DNA from: Desulfurellaceae bacterium bin18
Lineage (GTDB): Bacteria; Desulfobacterota; Binatia; Bin18
NCBI GenBank assembly: GCA_002238415.1
Contig: MPMI01000001.1
Coordinates: forward strand, 62,001-126,000
Direction: 5' to 3'
Length of the DNA: 64,000 bases
Made by a program: the position numbers and the translations under genes. Below are positions 27,043 to 35,198 of the stretch, in pieces (position 1 is the stretch's first letter; each line of letters begins with the position of its first letter). The notes under the pieces were generated by a model. It saw nothing but the letters and a program-made list of their open reading frames with translations. It was not told the DNA's origin and searched no databases.

Positions 27043-28350
27043 ATGCAGACGGTCACGGTCATTGGCGGCGGCTTGGCCGGCAGTGAGGCGGCCTGGCAAC
27101 TCGCCCGGCAGGGCGTCGCCACCCGCCTGTACGAAATGCGTCCCGTCCGTCCCACCGATGCGCATCAAACGGACAAACTGGCCGAGCTGGTCTGCTCCAA
27201 CTCCTTTCGCAGTGCCGCCTTGGTGGCTGCGGTTGGCCTGTTGAAAGAAGAAATGCGGGGTCTCGGGTCATTAGTGATGGCCGCGGCCGACGCGGCACGG
27301 GTCCCGGCCGGGCAGGCCCTGGCAGTTGATCGCCACGTTTTTGCTCAATATATCACCGACGCGTTGGTGGCCCATCCGCTGGTTGAGGTGAGACGGGAAG
27401 AGGCCCAGGCTATTCCGCCTGGACCGACGGTGATTGCCAGCGGCCCGTTGACCTCACCGGCCCTGTCCGAGCACCTGCGGACGCTGTTTGGCCGCGAGTA
27501 TCTATATTTCTACGATGCCATTTCTCCTGTTGTAACAGCCGACTCAATAAACACGCACACGGCGTTTCGAGCTTCGCGTTATGATCACGGCGGTGATGAT
27601 TATCTCAATTGTCCTCTCTCGCAGGCAGAGTATTATCGGCTCATTGACGACATTCTGGCCGCCGAGAAGGTACCGGAAAAGGCGTTCGAGCAGTGCCGCT
27701 ACTTCGAGGGTTGCCTGCCGATCGAGGAGATGGCCCGACGCGGCAAAGACACCCTGGCCTACGGCCCAATGAAACCGGTCGGTCTGACCGATCCGCGCAG
27801 CGGCACACGCCCCTACGCGGTCGTACAACTGCGACAGGATGATCGGGCCGGGACGTTATGGGGGCTGGTCGGATTCCAGACCAAGATGACGTATCCCGAG
27901 CAGCGACGTATTTTCCGCACGATTCCCGGCTTGGCCAAGGCAGAGTTCGTTCGCCTTGGCAGCCTGCACCGCAACACCTTCATCGAGTCGCCCCGCCTGC
28001 TCAGACCAACCTTGCAATTTCGGCAGCGCGACGACCTGTTCTTTGCCGGACAGATGATTGGTGTGGAAGGTTATCTGGAGTCGGCCGCGGCTGGCTGGCT
28101 GGCCGGAAGAAACGCGGGCCTTCTAGTCAAGGGACAGCCGCTGTTGACACTGCCCCTCACAACGGCGCTGGGCGCCATGGTCGCGTACGTCACCGACCCC
28201 GAGCGCAAAGATTTTCAACCCATGAACGTGAACTACGGACTGTTCCCTGGGCTCTCGCGGCGTTTGCGAGGTCGTGAGAAAAAGCAGGCCCTGGCCGACC
28301 GGGCACTCTCAGACCTGGCGACTTGGCAGGGCGAGCACGGTTTGTGTTGA
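27043..28350 (+). CDS. trmFO: Methylenetetrahydrofolate--tRNA-(uracil-5-)-methyltransferase TrmFO
   Basis: 435-aa FAD protein that makes 5-methyluridine at tRNA position 54 using methylene-THF. The N-terminal FAD motif is VTVIGGGLAGSEAAWQLA, followed by LYEMRP, the signature TDKLAELVCSNSFRS, and CPLSQAEYYRLI plus CRYFEGCLPIEEMARRG, which hold the catalytic Cys candidates. Length matches the family. It follows topA by 21 bp, giving the dprA-topA-trmFO order seen in deltaproteobacteria, Firmicutes and relatives that use the folate route in place of TrmA. Confidence 0.96.
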   Translation: MQTVTVIGGGLAGSEAAWQLARQGVATRLYEMRPVRPTDAHQTDKLAELVCSNSFRSAALVAAVGLLKEEMRGLGSLVMAAADAARVPAGQALAVDRHVFAQYITDALVAHPLVEVRREEAQAIPPGPTVIASGPLTSPALSEHLRTLFGREYLYFYDAISPVVTADSINTHTAFRASRYDHGGDDYLNCPLSQAEYYRLIDDILAAEKVPEKAFEQCRYFEGCLPIEEMARRGKDTLAYGPMKPVGLTDPRSGTRPYAVVQLRQDDRAGTLWGLVGFQTKMTYPEQRRIFRTIPGLAKAEFVRLGSLHRNTFIESPRLLRPTLQFRQRDDLFFAGQMIGVEGYLESAAAGWLAGRNAGLLVKGQPLLTLPLTTALGAMVAYVTDPERKDFQPMNVNYGLFPGLSRRLRGREKKQALADRALSDLATWQGEHGLC

Positions 28351-28468
28351 GCGTATTTCAACTACGAGCATTGGGCGTTCTCCCCGGCAAAGACACCAGA
28401 CTCCGATACAAAGAAAGGCAGCTCTTAAGGGGAAGGGGGAATACGTGGTTTCTTTTGGCGCGTTACAT

Positions 28469-28774
28469 TCATCGCTGCGCACGCGCCGCTACTTCGTACG
28501 CGCTATCGTGAGGACCGACGGCTATCGCTACGCCAACGCCGTTCTCTCGGACATGGAAGACAAAGCGAAAATTGCGGTTCAGGCGTACTGAGTACAAACC
28601 ATTGTCGAGATGCAGTTGTTCCAAGTTCCGTCCGGGGGTCAATTCTCCAGTGCACAATTCATCGATCACTCGTTTCAACTCTTCTTTCATCCGTTTGTCC
28701 AGACGCCTGACCATTCTGGCGAACTTGCGGCTAGGCTCCGCGAACCCGGTAACTCGTAACTGACGCGGCTGCAT
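28469..28774 (-). CDS. RelE/YoeB-like toxin candidate
   Basis: 101-aa basic protein with a RelE-superfamily look: helical N-terminus (FARMVRRLDKRMKEELKRVIDEL), then LTPGRNLEQLHLDNGLYSVRLNRNFRFVFHV and a C-terminal VGPHDSAYEVA, the segment typical of RelE-like ribonuclease toxins. It would cleave mRNA at the ribosome if active. It starts 3 nt after the stop of a 191-aa gene on the same strand and probably forms a toxin-antitoxin or related two-gene unit with it. Convergent with trmFO. Confidence 0.72.
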   Translation of the reverse strand: MQPRQLRVTGFAEPSRKFARMVRRLDKRMKEELKRVIDELCTGELTPGRNLEQLHLDNGLYSVRLNRNFRFVFHVRENGVGVAIAVGPHDSAYEVAARAQR

Positions 28775-28777
28775 GGC

Positions 28778-29353
28778 TTACGATTTTTCCAGAGAAGCCA
28801 TGAAATCCGCGCCGCTCTCGCATATTTTTTCCGTGCTCTGAGCGAGTGACCCGTCGTTGATCATGATAGCCCAGCGCAATTCTTGGAACGACGCAACGAG
28901 GTATTCGAACAGCTTGTCCATGCGTTCCAGTTCTGCGAAGACCTCTGTGCCGTGTGCTTCTGTCCCTCCCGTCTGCTGTAGAGCGTTCCGGACATTGCGT
29001 AATTCTTCCCTTTCCTTGCAAAAGTATCTCTCGCTTTTCTCCAACTCGGGCACTGCGATGTCGTCAGGGTCCATTTCCTGGCCTGGCGAAAAGTTCTCTA
29101 TCGCTTTCTGGAGCCGGGTCTGAAAGGAAGAACAGACGGTAGTTATAGCTTCATGCCGTTTACGAAGGCTGTCGGTTAGTCCCTGTATAGTGCGCTGTAA
29201 TTCGTCCTTATGGTGGCCCAGATGCAGATTTGTAAGTCGCTCTCGATTAAACGCTTCGGATTGTTCGAGAGGGCGTGCGAACCAGGTTACTGTTGCAACG
29301 CCGTTACGGACCACTTCGCCGCTGAATTCAGCGGTCTGCCGTTGAGCGACCAT
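28778..29353 (-). CDS. Unknown coiled-coil protein paired with RelE-like toxin
   Basis: 191-aa hydrophilic protein, not recognised. The first 35 residues look like a small beta element (AEFSGEVVRNGVATVTWF). The rest is largely helical and coiled-coil-like, with heptad-type stretches at about 45-90 (HHKDELQRTIQGLTDSLRKRHE) and 110-165 (ELEKSERYFCKEREELRNVRN). It lacks a visible HTH, AbrB or Phd domain, so it does not look like a standard antitoxin. The next gene, a RelE-like toxin, starts 3 nt after its stop, so the two are almost certainly co-expressed. Confidence 0.7.
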   Translation of the reverse strand: MVAQRQTAEFSGEVVRNGVATVTWFARPLEQSEAFNRERLTNLHLGHHKDELQRTIQGLTDSLRKRHEAITTVCSSFQTRLQKAIENFSPGQEMDPDDIAVPELEKSERYFCKEREELRNVRNALQQTGGTEAHGTEVFAELERMDKLFEYLVASFQELRWAIMINDGSLAQSTEKICESGADFMASLEKS

Positions 29354-29661
29354 ATGTAAAGCCTCTTTCTGGTGATTTGGCGTGTTAGAGAACCAGAGTA
29401 CTCCCAGTCACGTTTGGCTTCAAGGACAGATGCCGATTATGACGAGTCTACCACTACGGTCTTTTACGCGGTAAGGGGCATGTCTCATGCTGGGACCTTC
29501 AGGCGAAGTATGACATCTGGATTGACTCAAATTTTTCGCTCTTCGCTATCCGACATATATTCCTCACACGCAGGAGCGCAAGTTCCGCCCACCGTCACCC
29601 CTGCATTTCCGCGTCCGATCCTGCTAGGCTGTCCAGCAGTCTGGTGCGGAAAGGACGCTGT
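29354..29661. other. Intergenic region between divergent genes
   Basis: About 300 bp separating the minus-strand 191-aa gene from the plus-strand acyl-CoA dehydrogenase, and presumably carrying both promoters. A TTGACT box at 29522-29527 and a TATATT at 29556-29561 are present but 28 bp apart, too far for one sigma70 promoter. No gene, repeat or hairpin of note was seen. Confidence 0.5.
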
Positions 29662-30828
29662 ATGGATTTTGAACTGCCCGAAGAATACCGCATGTTGCAG
29701 GAGACGGTGCGCCGCTTCGTGCGTCAGGAACTGATACCGCTGGAGACAACGGTCCTGGAGCGCGATACGCAAGGCATGACCGGTGAAGATCTGGTGCCGC
29801 CCGAGGCGGAAGAACGTTTGCTGTCAGTTGCCCGGGAAGCCGGTTTGTGGGGGCTGGACGTACCCGAGGAATTTGGCGGGTTGAACCTGGGGGCCTTGCC
29901 GAAATGCCTGGCGACCGAGGAACTGTATAAGACCATTACACCGTTTACCTTTCCGCCCGATGCGCCCAATCTGCACATGCTGATGCAAACCTGTACGCCC
30001 GAGCAGCGAGAGAAATACCTCCTGCCGTATGCCGAGGGCAAGGCGCAGTCGGCCATTGCCATTTCCGAACCAGGGGCCGGCTCAGACCCGGCCGGGATGC
30101 AGACCTCAGCGGTGAAAAAAGGGGACCAGTGGGTGATCAACGGGCGGAAGGTCTGGATCTCACGCGCCCATGTCGCTGACTTCATTATTGTCATGGCGGT
30201 GACGGAAAAGGGCAAAGGCGCCCGTGGCGGGATTACGGCCTTCCTGGTGGATAAGGGCACCCCCGGTCTGGTGCTGCAACGCCAGATTCCGGTTATTGGC
30301 GGACATGCCCCCTGGGAGTTGGTGTTTGAAGACCTGACCCTCCCGGATTCCCAGGTCCTGGGCGAAATCGGACAGGGCTTTGCGCCTATGCAATTACGCT
30401 TGACCGTCCGACGCGTAGAGATCGGGAGCTGGTGTGTCGGCCTGGCGCAGCGCTGTCTGGACATGATGGTCGAGTACGCCAAACAGCGCGTGACCTTTGG
30501 CCAGAAGCTGGCCGACCGTCAGGCCATTCAGTGGTTTATCGCCGACTCGGCAACCGATATCCACGCCTCTCGACTGATGGTGCATCACGGAGCTTGGAAG
30601 TTTGACCAGGGCGATGATGTTCGCCAGGAGGCCTCTATGCTCAAGGTGTTTGCCACGGAAATGGCGACCCGGGTGGCCGACCGGGCCATGCAGATGCACG
30701 GCGGTATGGGCATGTCCAAGGAGATGCCGCTTGAGTTTATCTATCGCCGCCTGCGGCCCATGCGGATTTTCGAAGGACCAACCGAGGTGCACCGTTGGGT
30801 GATTGCCCGGAAGCTGCTCAGGGACTAG
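29662..30828 (+). CDS. Acyl-CoA dehydrogenase family protein
   Basis: 388-aa acyl-CoA dehydrogenase starting MDFELPEEYRMLQ, behind a GGAAAGGA ribosome site. A Met six codons upstream is in frame but less well placed. Recognisable parts are SAIAISEPGAGSDPAGMQTS, WVINGRKVWISRAHVAD, the helix QRVTFGQKLADRQAIQWFIAD, MQMHGGMGMSKEMPLEFIYR and the end RIFEGPTEVHRWVIARKLLRD, where the catalytic Glu precedes GPTE. It would oxidise an acyl-CoA of unknown chain. It stands alone, followed by a lipoprotein gene with a probable promoter of its own. Confidence 0.92.
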   Translation: MDFELPEEYRMLQETVRRFVRQELIPLETTVLERDTQGMTGEDLVPPEAEERLLSVAREAGLWGLDVPEEFGGLNLGALPKCLATEELYKTITPFTFPPDAPNLHMLMQTCTPEQREKYLLPYAEGKAQSAIAISEPGAGSDPAGMQTSAVKKGDQWVINGRKVWISRAHVADFIIVMAVTEKGKGARGGITAFLVDKGTPGLVLQRQIPVIGGHAPWELVFEDLTLPDSQVLGEIGQGFAPMQLRLTVRRVEIGSWCVGLAQRCLDMMVEYAKQRVTFGQKLADRQAIQWFIADSATDIHASRLMVHHGAWKFDQGDDVRQEASMLKVFATEMATRVADRAMQMHGGMGMSKEMPLEFIYRRLRPMRIFEGPTEVHRWVIARKLLRD

Positions 30829-30849
30829 GCCGGAGGGCCAGTGCAAGAC

Positions 30850-30878
30850 TTGCGCCTGCACCAGGAGCATTCTATGCT
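30850..30878 (+). promoter_or_regulatory. Possible promoter for the lipoprotein gene
   Basis: TTGCGC (30850-30855) and TATGCT (30873-30878) are separated by 17 bp and lie about 50 bp before the GTG start at 30929. The -10 matches 4 of 6 and the -35 only 3 of 6, so this is a weak candidate. Confidence 0.35.
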
Positions 30879-30928
30879 ACCTGCCAATACCTCCCAGTCT
30901 GCGGGCGATACGAGAAAAGGGGAGAAAA

Positions 30929-31381
30929 GTGCGTACACGATTCTGGTGGCTTAGTGTTGGGCTGATTCTTTTTACGGGCTGTTTTATGCGCCCGGCAAAA
31001 CCTGTTGCCATTGAGGAGCGCATTGCCCCCATCTACCCGGAATCGCGTCCCGTCGATTGCCGGATGAATATGCTGACCTCTCCCCCGGCACAGCCGTATG
31101 ACGTCTTTGTCCATATTGTTTCCTATGGGAATGAAATTGACGGGCTGGAAAGCATGAACGCCCTGATCCGAGACAAGGCCTGCGAGGTGGGAGCCGATGC
31201 CGTGGTGCTCCTGCCCCCCCAGGAAGTCGCCCACATGAATATGGAAGACTCCTTCCCGGACTGGGTGCAGCAACAGAAACAGGGTCAGTTCGGGCGCTAC
31301 GCCCAATCTGCAGACCGGAAATTTTCATTGGCCCGGCGCGGCTTCGCGGTCGTATTCAAAAGAGACGAGATCACACACTGA
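30929..31381 (+). CDS. Small putative lipoprotein
   Basis: 150-aa protein with a lipoprotein signal: basic start MRTRFWW, hydrophobic core LSVGLILF and lipobox FTGC with Cys18. The mature part includes CRMNMLTSPPAQPYDVFVHIVSYGNEIDG and ACEVGADAVVLLPPQE, a pattern seen in small envelope lipoproteins where the ADAVV strand resembles YbjQ/Rcs-type folds, though no family is assigned. The start is GTG at 30929 after GGGGAGAAAA. The open frame extends to 30803 but that part overlaps the preceding gene and lacks a signal. A strong hairpin terminator follows. Confidence 0.7.
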   Translation: MRTRFWWLSVGLILFTGCFMRPAKPVAIEERIAPIYPESRPVDCRMNMLTSPPAQPYDVFVHIVSYGNEIDGLESMNALIRDKACEVGADAVVLLPPQEVAHMNMEDSFPDWVQQQKQGQFGRYAQSADRKFSLARRGFAVVFKRDEITH

Positions 31382-31385
31382 CCCG

Positions 31386-31439
31386 AAAGAGTAAACGTGT
31401 CCAGCATCTCCATGCTGTTGGAGGACACGTTTACTCTTT
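31386..31439. terminator. Bidirectional hairpin terminator
   Basis: Perfect 17-bp inverted repeat, AAAGAGTAAACGTGTCC at 31386-31402 and its complement at 31423-31439, around a 20-nt loop that can form a second small stem (AGCAT/ATGCT). The symmetric A and T ends make it work on both strands, ending the plus-strand lipoprotein gene and the minus-strand LolB-like gene that converge here. Confidence 0.82.
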
Positions 31440-31456
31440 ATACCAGCCTATTCTCT

Positions 31457-32320
31457 CTACGGGCTGTGCAGACGATAGGCATCGATATCGATCTCTTCGA
31501 CCCCCGTGGGCAGGTCCAAGCGGAAGAGCGCCGCGGACGGGACAAGACCGACCGAGACTTCCTGATAGGCGAGCGAAACCTGCTGAGCGCCTTGCGTGTC
31601 GGACAGGCTGATGGCAAACGGGAAAAAGATGTCCTGTACCTGCCGATAGTCGCCCAATTCACCCTGAGCCTGAAGTGTACCGGTCACATTCCTGACTGCC
31701 CAGCCGGTGAGACGCAGCGTTTCCGATTCGAACCGCAGCGTTATGCGGCTGCCATCCGAGCGCTGGAAATCGAGCCGGTAGGCCCCGTCCGGCTCACGGT
31801 GCACCGGTACGACCGTGCCTTCCAGCGGAAAAGGCGGAAGGCCCATCAGCAGGCGTGTGATCTCGCGTGCCGAGAGCAGCACCTGGGTCAAACGTGCAAT
31901 ATTGAACGGGCTGGCAACTCCGCGGTAGAGGACCTTATCGCGCGGGAAATAGGCAGCCAGCCGTTGTCCGTCACAAGTATGAATCGCGGCTACCCCAAGC
32001 AGGGAGAACAGCTCAAGGCGAAAACGGTCAGGCGCGGCAAGGGCAACGGCTTGCGTCGCAGAACCCTTTTCGTGCGCGTCCCGGTACGAGACCTTGGCCA
32101 GTCCGCGGAGACCGGTGATGGCCTGCTGTCTGGCATGAAGCGGTGCCAGCAGCTCTTGGGCAGATGGGAGGGGTCCCGGAGGCGGAGGTAACAGCGGGGC
32201 AGGCTGGCGAGCCGCACAGCCGCTGCCCCAAACGATGAGACCGACAAGAACCAAGCGCCAGAATAACGAGAGAGACGTGCGCCGGGGAGACCGACCTGAA
32301 GCGCTGTTATTGAAGCTCAC
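31457..32320 (-). CDS. LolB-like outer-membrane lipoprotein
   Basis: 287-aa product with a lipoprotein signal: RRTSLSLF, hydrophobic WRLVLVGLIVWGSG and Cys35 in GSGC. The mature protein opens with a Pro-rich linker, then ITGLRGLAKVSYRDAHEKGSA and APDRFRLELFSLLGVAAIH, which resembles the LolA/LolB half-barrel. It would receive or hold lipids or lipoproteins at the outer membrane. GTG at 32320 is preferred and overlaps the end of the TPR gene by 14 nt, giving coupled translation. An upstream in-frame Met at 32359 is the alternative. Family is judged by pattern only, and DUF4292-type proteins look alike. Confidence 0.65.
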   Translation of the reverse strand: MSFNNSASGRSPRRTSLSLFWRLVLVGLIVWGSGCAARQPAPLLPPPPGPLPSAQELLAPLHARQQAITGLRGLAKVSYRDAHEKGSATQAVALAAPDRFRLELFSLLGVAAIHTCDGQRLAAYFPRDKVLYRGVASPFNIARLTQVLLSAREITRLLMGLPPFPLEGTVVPVHREPDGAYRLDFQRSDGSRITLRFESETLRLTGWAVRNVTGTLQAQGELGDYRQVQDIFFPFAISLSDTQGAQQVSLAYQEVSVGLVPSAALFRLDLPTGVEEIDIDAYRLHSP

Positions 32321-34118
32321 TGCCGCTCGTCTTGTGTATCCCCACCGGAGACAAGGCATTCAGCTTTGTCCGCAGACGATTGAGTTGCGCCTCTTCGGAG
32401 GTGTTTTTTATGGCTTCCCGGTAGACGCGAGAGGCATCTGCGGTGCGTCCGATTTTGGAATACGCATCCCCCAGATGTTCAATCAAGGTGGGGTCGGCAT
32501 CAACCAGTTCCACCGCCCGTTCGAGGTGTTGAATGGCTTCCATATACTCCCCGCGCTGATAATACACCCACCCCAGACTATCAATATAAAAGCCGTCATT
32601 GGGTTCGATGGCCAGCGCCCTGAGGATCAGCTGCTCCGCCTCATCCAAGTGCACGCCCTGCTCCGCCCAGGTATAGCCCAGGTAGTTCAGCGCCGCAGCA
32701 TTCTCGGGGTTGAGAGCAATGGCCTTCTGCATATGCCGGATGCAGCGCTCTTTCTGTTTGAGCTCGTCGTATACCGCCCCCAGCGTGAAATGGTATTGAT
32801 CGTTGTCCGGGGCGATCTCGATGAGCTGCTCAAGGAGTTCGACGGCTTTGGCGCGGTTATTGTTTTCGCGATGGAGGGAGGCCAGAAAACCAATCAGGTC
32901 CGCGTCGTCGTCTTTCACGCTGAGGGCCTGTTCCACCGCGGTGATGGCTTGAGCGATATTGCCCTGGCGTTGGTAGATATAACTCAGGTAGACGCGCGCG
33001 TCCGCGAAATACTCGGCCTGCCGCGGAATATGTAACAACTCGACGGCTGCCTTGTCGTCCTGGTCAGCCTCCGTATACACGACGCCGAGAAAGTAGCGGG
33101 CGCGATGATTCTCGGGCTGGGAGGCCAAGACCAGATTAAGAGCGGTGACGGCCTGTTCGTAATCGCCTTTTTCCCGGTAGATCAGGCTGATTTTGAGCCG
33201 CGTCTCCTGCGGGTCGGCTTCGATCTTTTCAAGCGCCCGAAACTGGTCCAACGCATCGTCAAGCTTCTTCTGGCCAAGATAGAAACGGCCAAGCCGTTCC
33301 CGCGCCTGCTCACTACGCGGATTGAAGCCCAGGGCTTTCTCATACATCTCTATGGCTTGGGTATTTTTCTTCTGCATTTCATACACAAGCGCGAGATCAA
33401 GCAGTACCAGTTCTGACTGTGGGTTAATACTGAGCGCCTCATGATAGTAGGTTTCCGCCTGCTCCAACTGTTGGGCTGCCGCGTGTGTTTGGCCGAGATA
33501 ATAATAGCCCAGGACCGATTGGGGGTGACGGCTCACCAGCCTTTTGAGCACATCGATCGCCTCCTGAAACCGCCCCTGCTTGGCATACAGCACACTGAGG
33601 TAGAGGTACGGTTCCTGATCATCCGAACCGTGGGTCAGAATGGATTCATACACCTGGGCGGCTTCGTTCTCCTGGCCGGTCGAGGAGAGCAGGCCGGCTA
33701 GAAGGCGCTGGGCGGAAACATTGTCTGGCTCGCTGGCAACGACCTTCCGGCAATGCTCCAGGGCCTCAGCCAGCTTGCCTTGACGTAAGGCCAGGGTGGC
33801 CAGCCGAAGGCGCAGGAACGGCGTGTGTGGATCGTGAGAGACGGCCTGTTCAAGCTCGCTGAGAGCGGTGTCATAGTCGCCCGCATTCAGCGCCACCTGG
33901 CTTTTGAGGAAATATCCCAGGGCTCTGTCTTCAGGAGCGAGGACGACCGGTGTGCCTGGGATGGGCAGTGCCTGCCTGGGCGTGGCCTGGACTGGAGCGA
34001 CTGCTGGGACGACACGCGCAGGCGATGGGGCTGGAATGGAGCGAGCGGTGCTGCACGAGGTAAACGGGATGAGAGAGCAAAGAAGGAAAGCCGATACGAC
34101 GGAAAAAGGGAGACGCAT
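32307..34118 (-). CDS. TPR-repeat lipoprotein
   Basis: 603-aa protein starting MRLPFSVVSAFLLCSLIPFTSC, a signal with lipobox FTSC (Cys22), then a Ser/Pro/Ala linker to about 60. From there to the end lie about 14 tetratricopeptide repeats, e.g. YDTALSELEQAVSHDPHTPF and AEEAEQLILRALAIEPNDGF-like units ending in Asn/Asp-Pro. Such lipoproteins scaffold envelope assembly. A TTG start 12 codons earlier (34154) is possible but would push the signal inward. It is translationally coupled to the LolB-like lipoprotein, suggesting joint work in outer-membrane biogenesis. Confidence 0.85.
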   Translation of the reverse strand: MRLPFSVVSAFLLCSLIPFTSCSTARSIPAPSPARVVPAVAPVQATPRQALPIPGTPVVLAPEDRALGYFLKSQVALNAGDYDTALSELEQAVSHDPHTPFLRLRLATLALRQGKLAEALEHCRKVVASEPDNVSAQRLLAGLLSSTGQENEAAQVYESILTHGSDDQEPYLYLSVLYAKQGRFQEAIDVLKRLVSRHPQSVLGYYYLGQTHAAAQQLEQAETYYHEALSINPQSELVLLDLALVYEMQKKNTQAIEMYEKALGFNPRSEQARERLGRFYLGQKKLDDALDQFRALEKIEADPQETRLKISLIYREKGDYEQAVTALNLVLASQPENHRARYFLGVVYTEADQDDKAAVELLHIPRQAEYFADARVYLSYIYQRQGNIAQAITAVEQALSVKDDDADLIGFLASLHRENNNRAKAVELLEQLIEIAPDNDQYHFTLGAVYDELKQKERCIRHMQKAIALNPENAAALNYLGYTWAEQGVHLDEAEQLILRALAIEPNDGFYIDSLGWVYYQRGEYMEAIQHLERAVELVDADPTLIEHLGDAYSKIGRTADASRVYREAIKNTSEEAQLNRLRTKLNALSPVGIHKTSGSELQ

Positions 34119-34220
34119 GGGCGGAAGGTAGCACGCGCTGAAATTGACGGTCAATCCTGGAGTAGCGAGCAGGCCCCAGCCTGCGCAGTGTGGCGAAGTC
34201 GTGTATGCTGCCGGTAAGTC

Positions 34221-35198
34221 ATGTCGCCTGAATTTTACGACCTGTCCCGTTTGTTTGCGCTACGGGATCGTCTCCAGTCTCTCGATAGCGCCGCGCCTCC
34301 TATGGCCTGCCTGTTGTCCGCGCCACTGCACCCGCCGCCGCAACGGCTAGGTATCCTGTGCGGCTCATTCAACCCTCTTACCCTGGCGCACGCTGCGCTC
34401 GCGCAGCACGCCTGCCGTGCCTTCCACCTGGACCAACTGCTGTATACGGTGGCAAAGGTCACCGTGGATAAGGAACAGGTGACGGGGATGAGCCTGGAGG
34501 ATCGCCTGTTAGTGCTCCTCCTGCACGCCCAACAGCAGCAACACCTGGGCGTGGCCCTGGTCAATCGAGGACTCTATTTTGAGCAGGCGCAGGCCTTTCA
34601 GGCTCTCTTTGATAGGCAGATCGGACTGTTTTTTATTGTGGGTATGGACAAGCTGGTCCAGATTCTGGACGCGCGTTACTACCGGGATCGGGAGACGGCT
34701 CTGGATCAGCTTTTTGCGCTGACCTCCCTTGTCGTTGCCAACCGAGGCGATATGGCTCAGCGCGCATTTGACGAGTTGCTGCAGCGTCCCGACAATCAAC
34801 CCTACCGGGACGCGATTCATTTTCTGCCCCTGCCGGAGTCCGTTGCCGATCTTTCCTCAACCGTAATACGGCGGACCGTGAGTGAGGCAGAGAACCTCTC
34901 GGCCCACGTTCCGGCCGAGGTGGCGCGGTTTCTCATCGAAGCCAGACCATACGCCGCACCAGGCAGCCAGACCGAGGACGGGCAGGGGGATGAGATCGAC
35001 GCTTACGCTGTACGCTTGGCGCTCTTTGAACGCCTGGCCTCGGTCCGGGACTGGGCCGAGCAGCACGTGGATTTCCAACAGTTGCTGAGCCAGGCGCGAG
35101 CGTCCGACCCGCATGGTCAGGCGCTACGTGATGCACTGACCGGCCGAGCGCTTCAGGCGCTCATACGCGGCGGACCGCGCAGAAGGAGGATGGAATGA
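34221..35198 (+). CDS. NadD-like nucleotidyltransferase with C-terminal extension
   Basis: 325-aa protein of the nucleotidylyltransferase superfamily. After a 42-residue N-terminal lead, LGILCGSFNPLTLAHAAL (43-60) is the GxFxPxxxxH ATP-binding motif with His57, and the ISSTxxR motif appears as LSSTVIRR near 212-219. Nicotinate/NMN adenylyltransferases use these to bind ATP and make dinucleotides. The C-terminal 80 residues (EIDAYAVRLALFERLASVRDW onward) are extra and unrecognised. Its stop overlaps the next ATG as ATGA, so it is coupled to the deoxyhypusine-synthase-family gene. It may not be the housekeeping NadD. Confidence 0.75.
   Translation: MSPEFYDLSRLFALRDRLQSLDSAAPPMACLLSAPLHPPPQRLGILCGSFNPLTLAHAALAQHACRAFHLDQLLYTVAKVTVDKEQVTGMSLEDRLLVLLLHAQQQQHLGVALVNRGLYFEQAQAFQALFDRQIGLFFIVGMDKLVQILDARYYRDRETALDQLFALTSLVVANRGDMAQRAFDELLQRPDNQPYRDAIHFLPLPESVADLSSTVIRRTVSEAENLSAHVPAEVARFLIEARPYAAPGSQTEDGQGDEIDAYAVRLALFERLASVRDWAEQHVDFQQLLSQARASDPHGQALRDALTGRALQALIRGGPRRRRME

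Noticed and set aside
28274..28591. 105-codon plus-strand frame at the end of trmFO
   Set aside because: It overlaps trmFO and lies antisense to the toxin-like gene. Codon pattern and product look non-coding.
29522..29561. Sigma70 promoter for the acyl-CoA dehydrogenase at 29662
   Set aside because: TTGACT and TATATT are 28 bp apart, too far for one promoter, and nothing better was seen.
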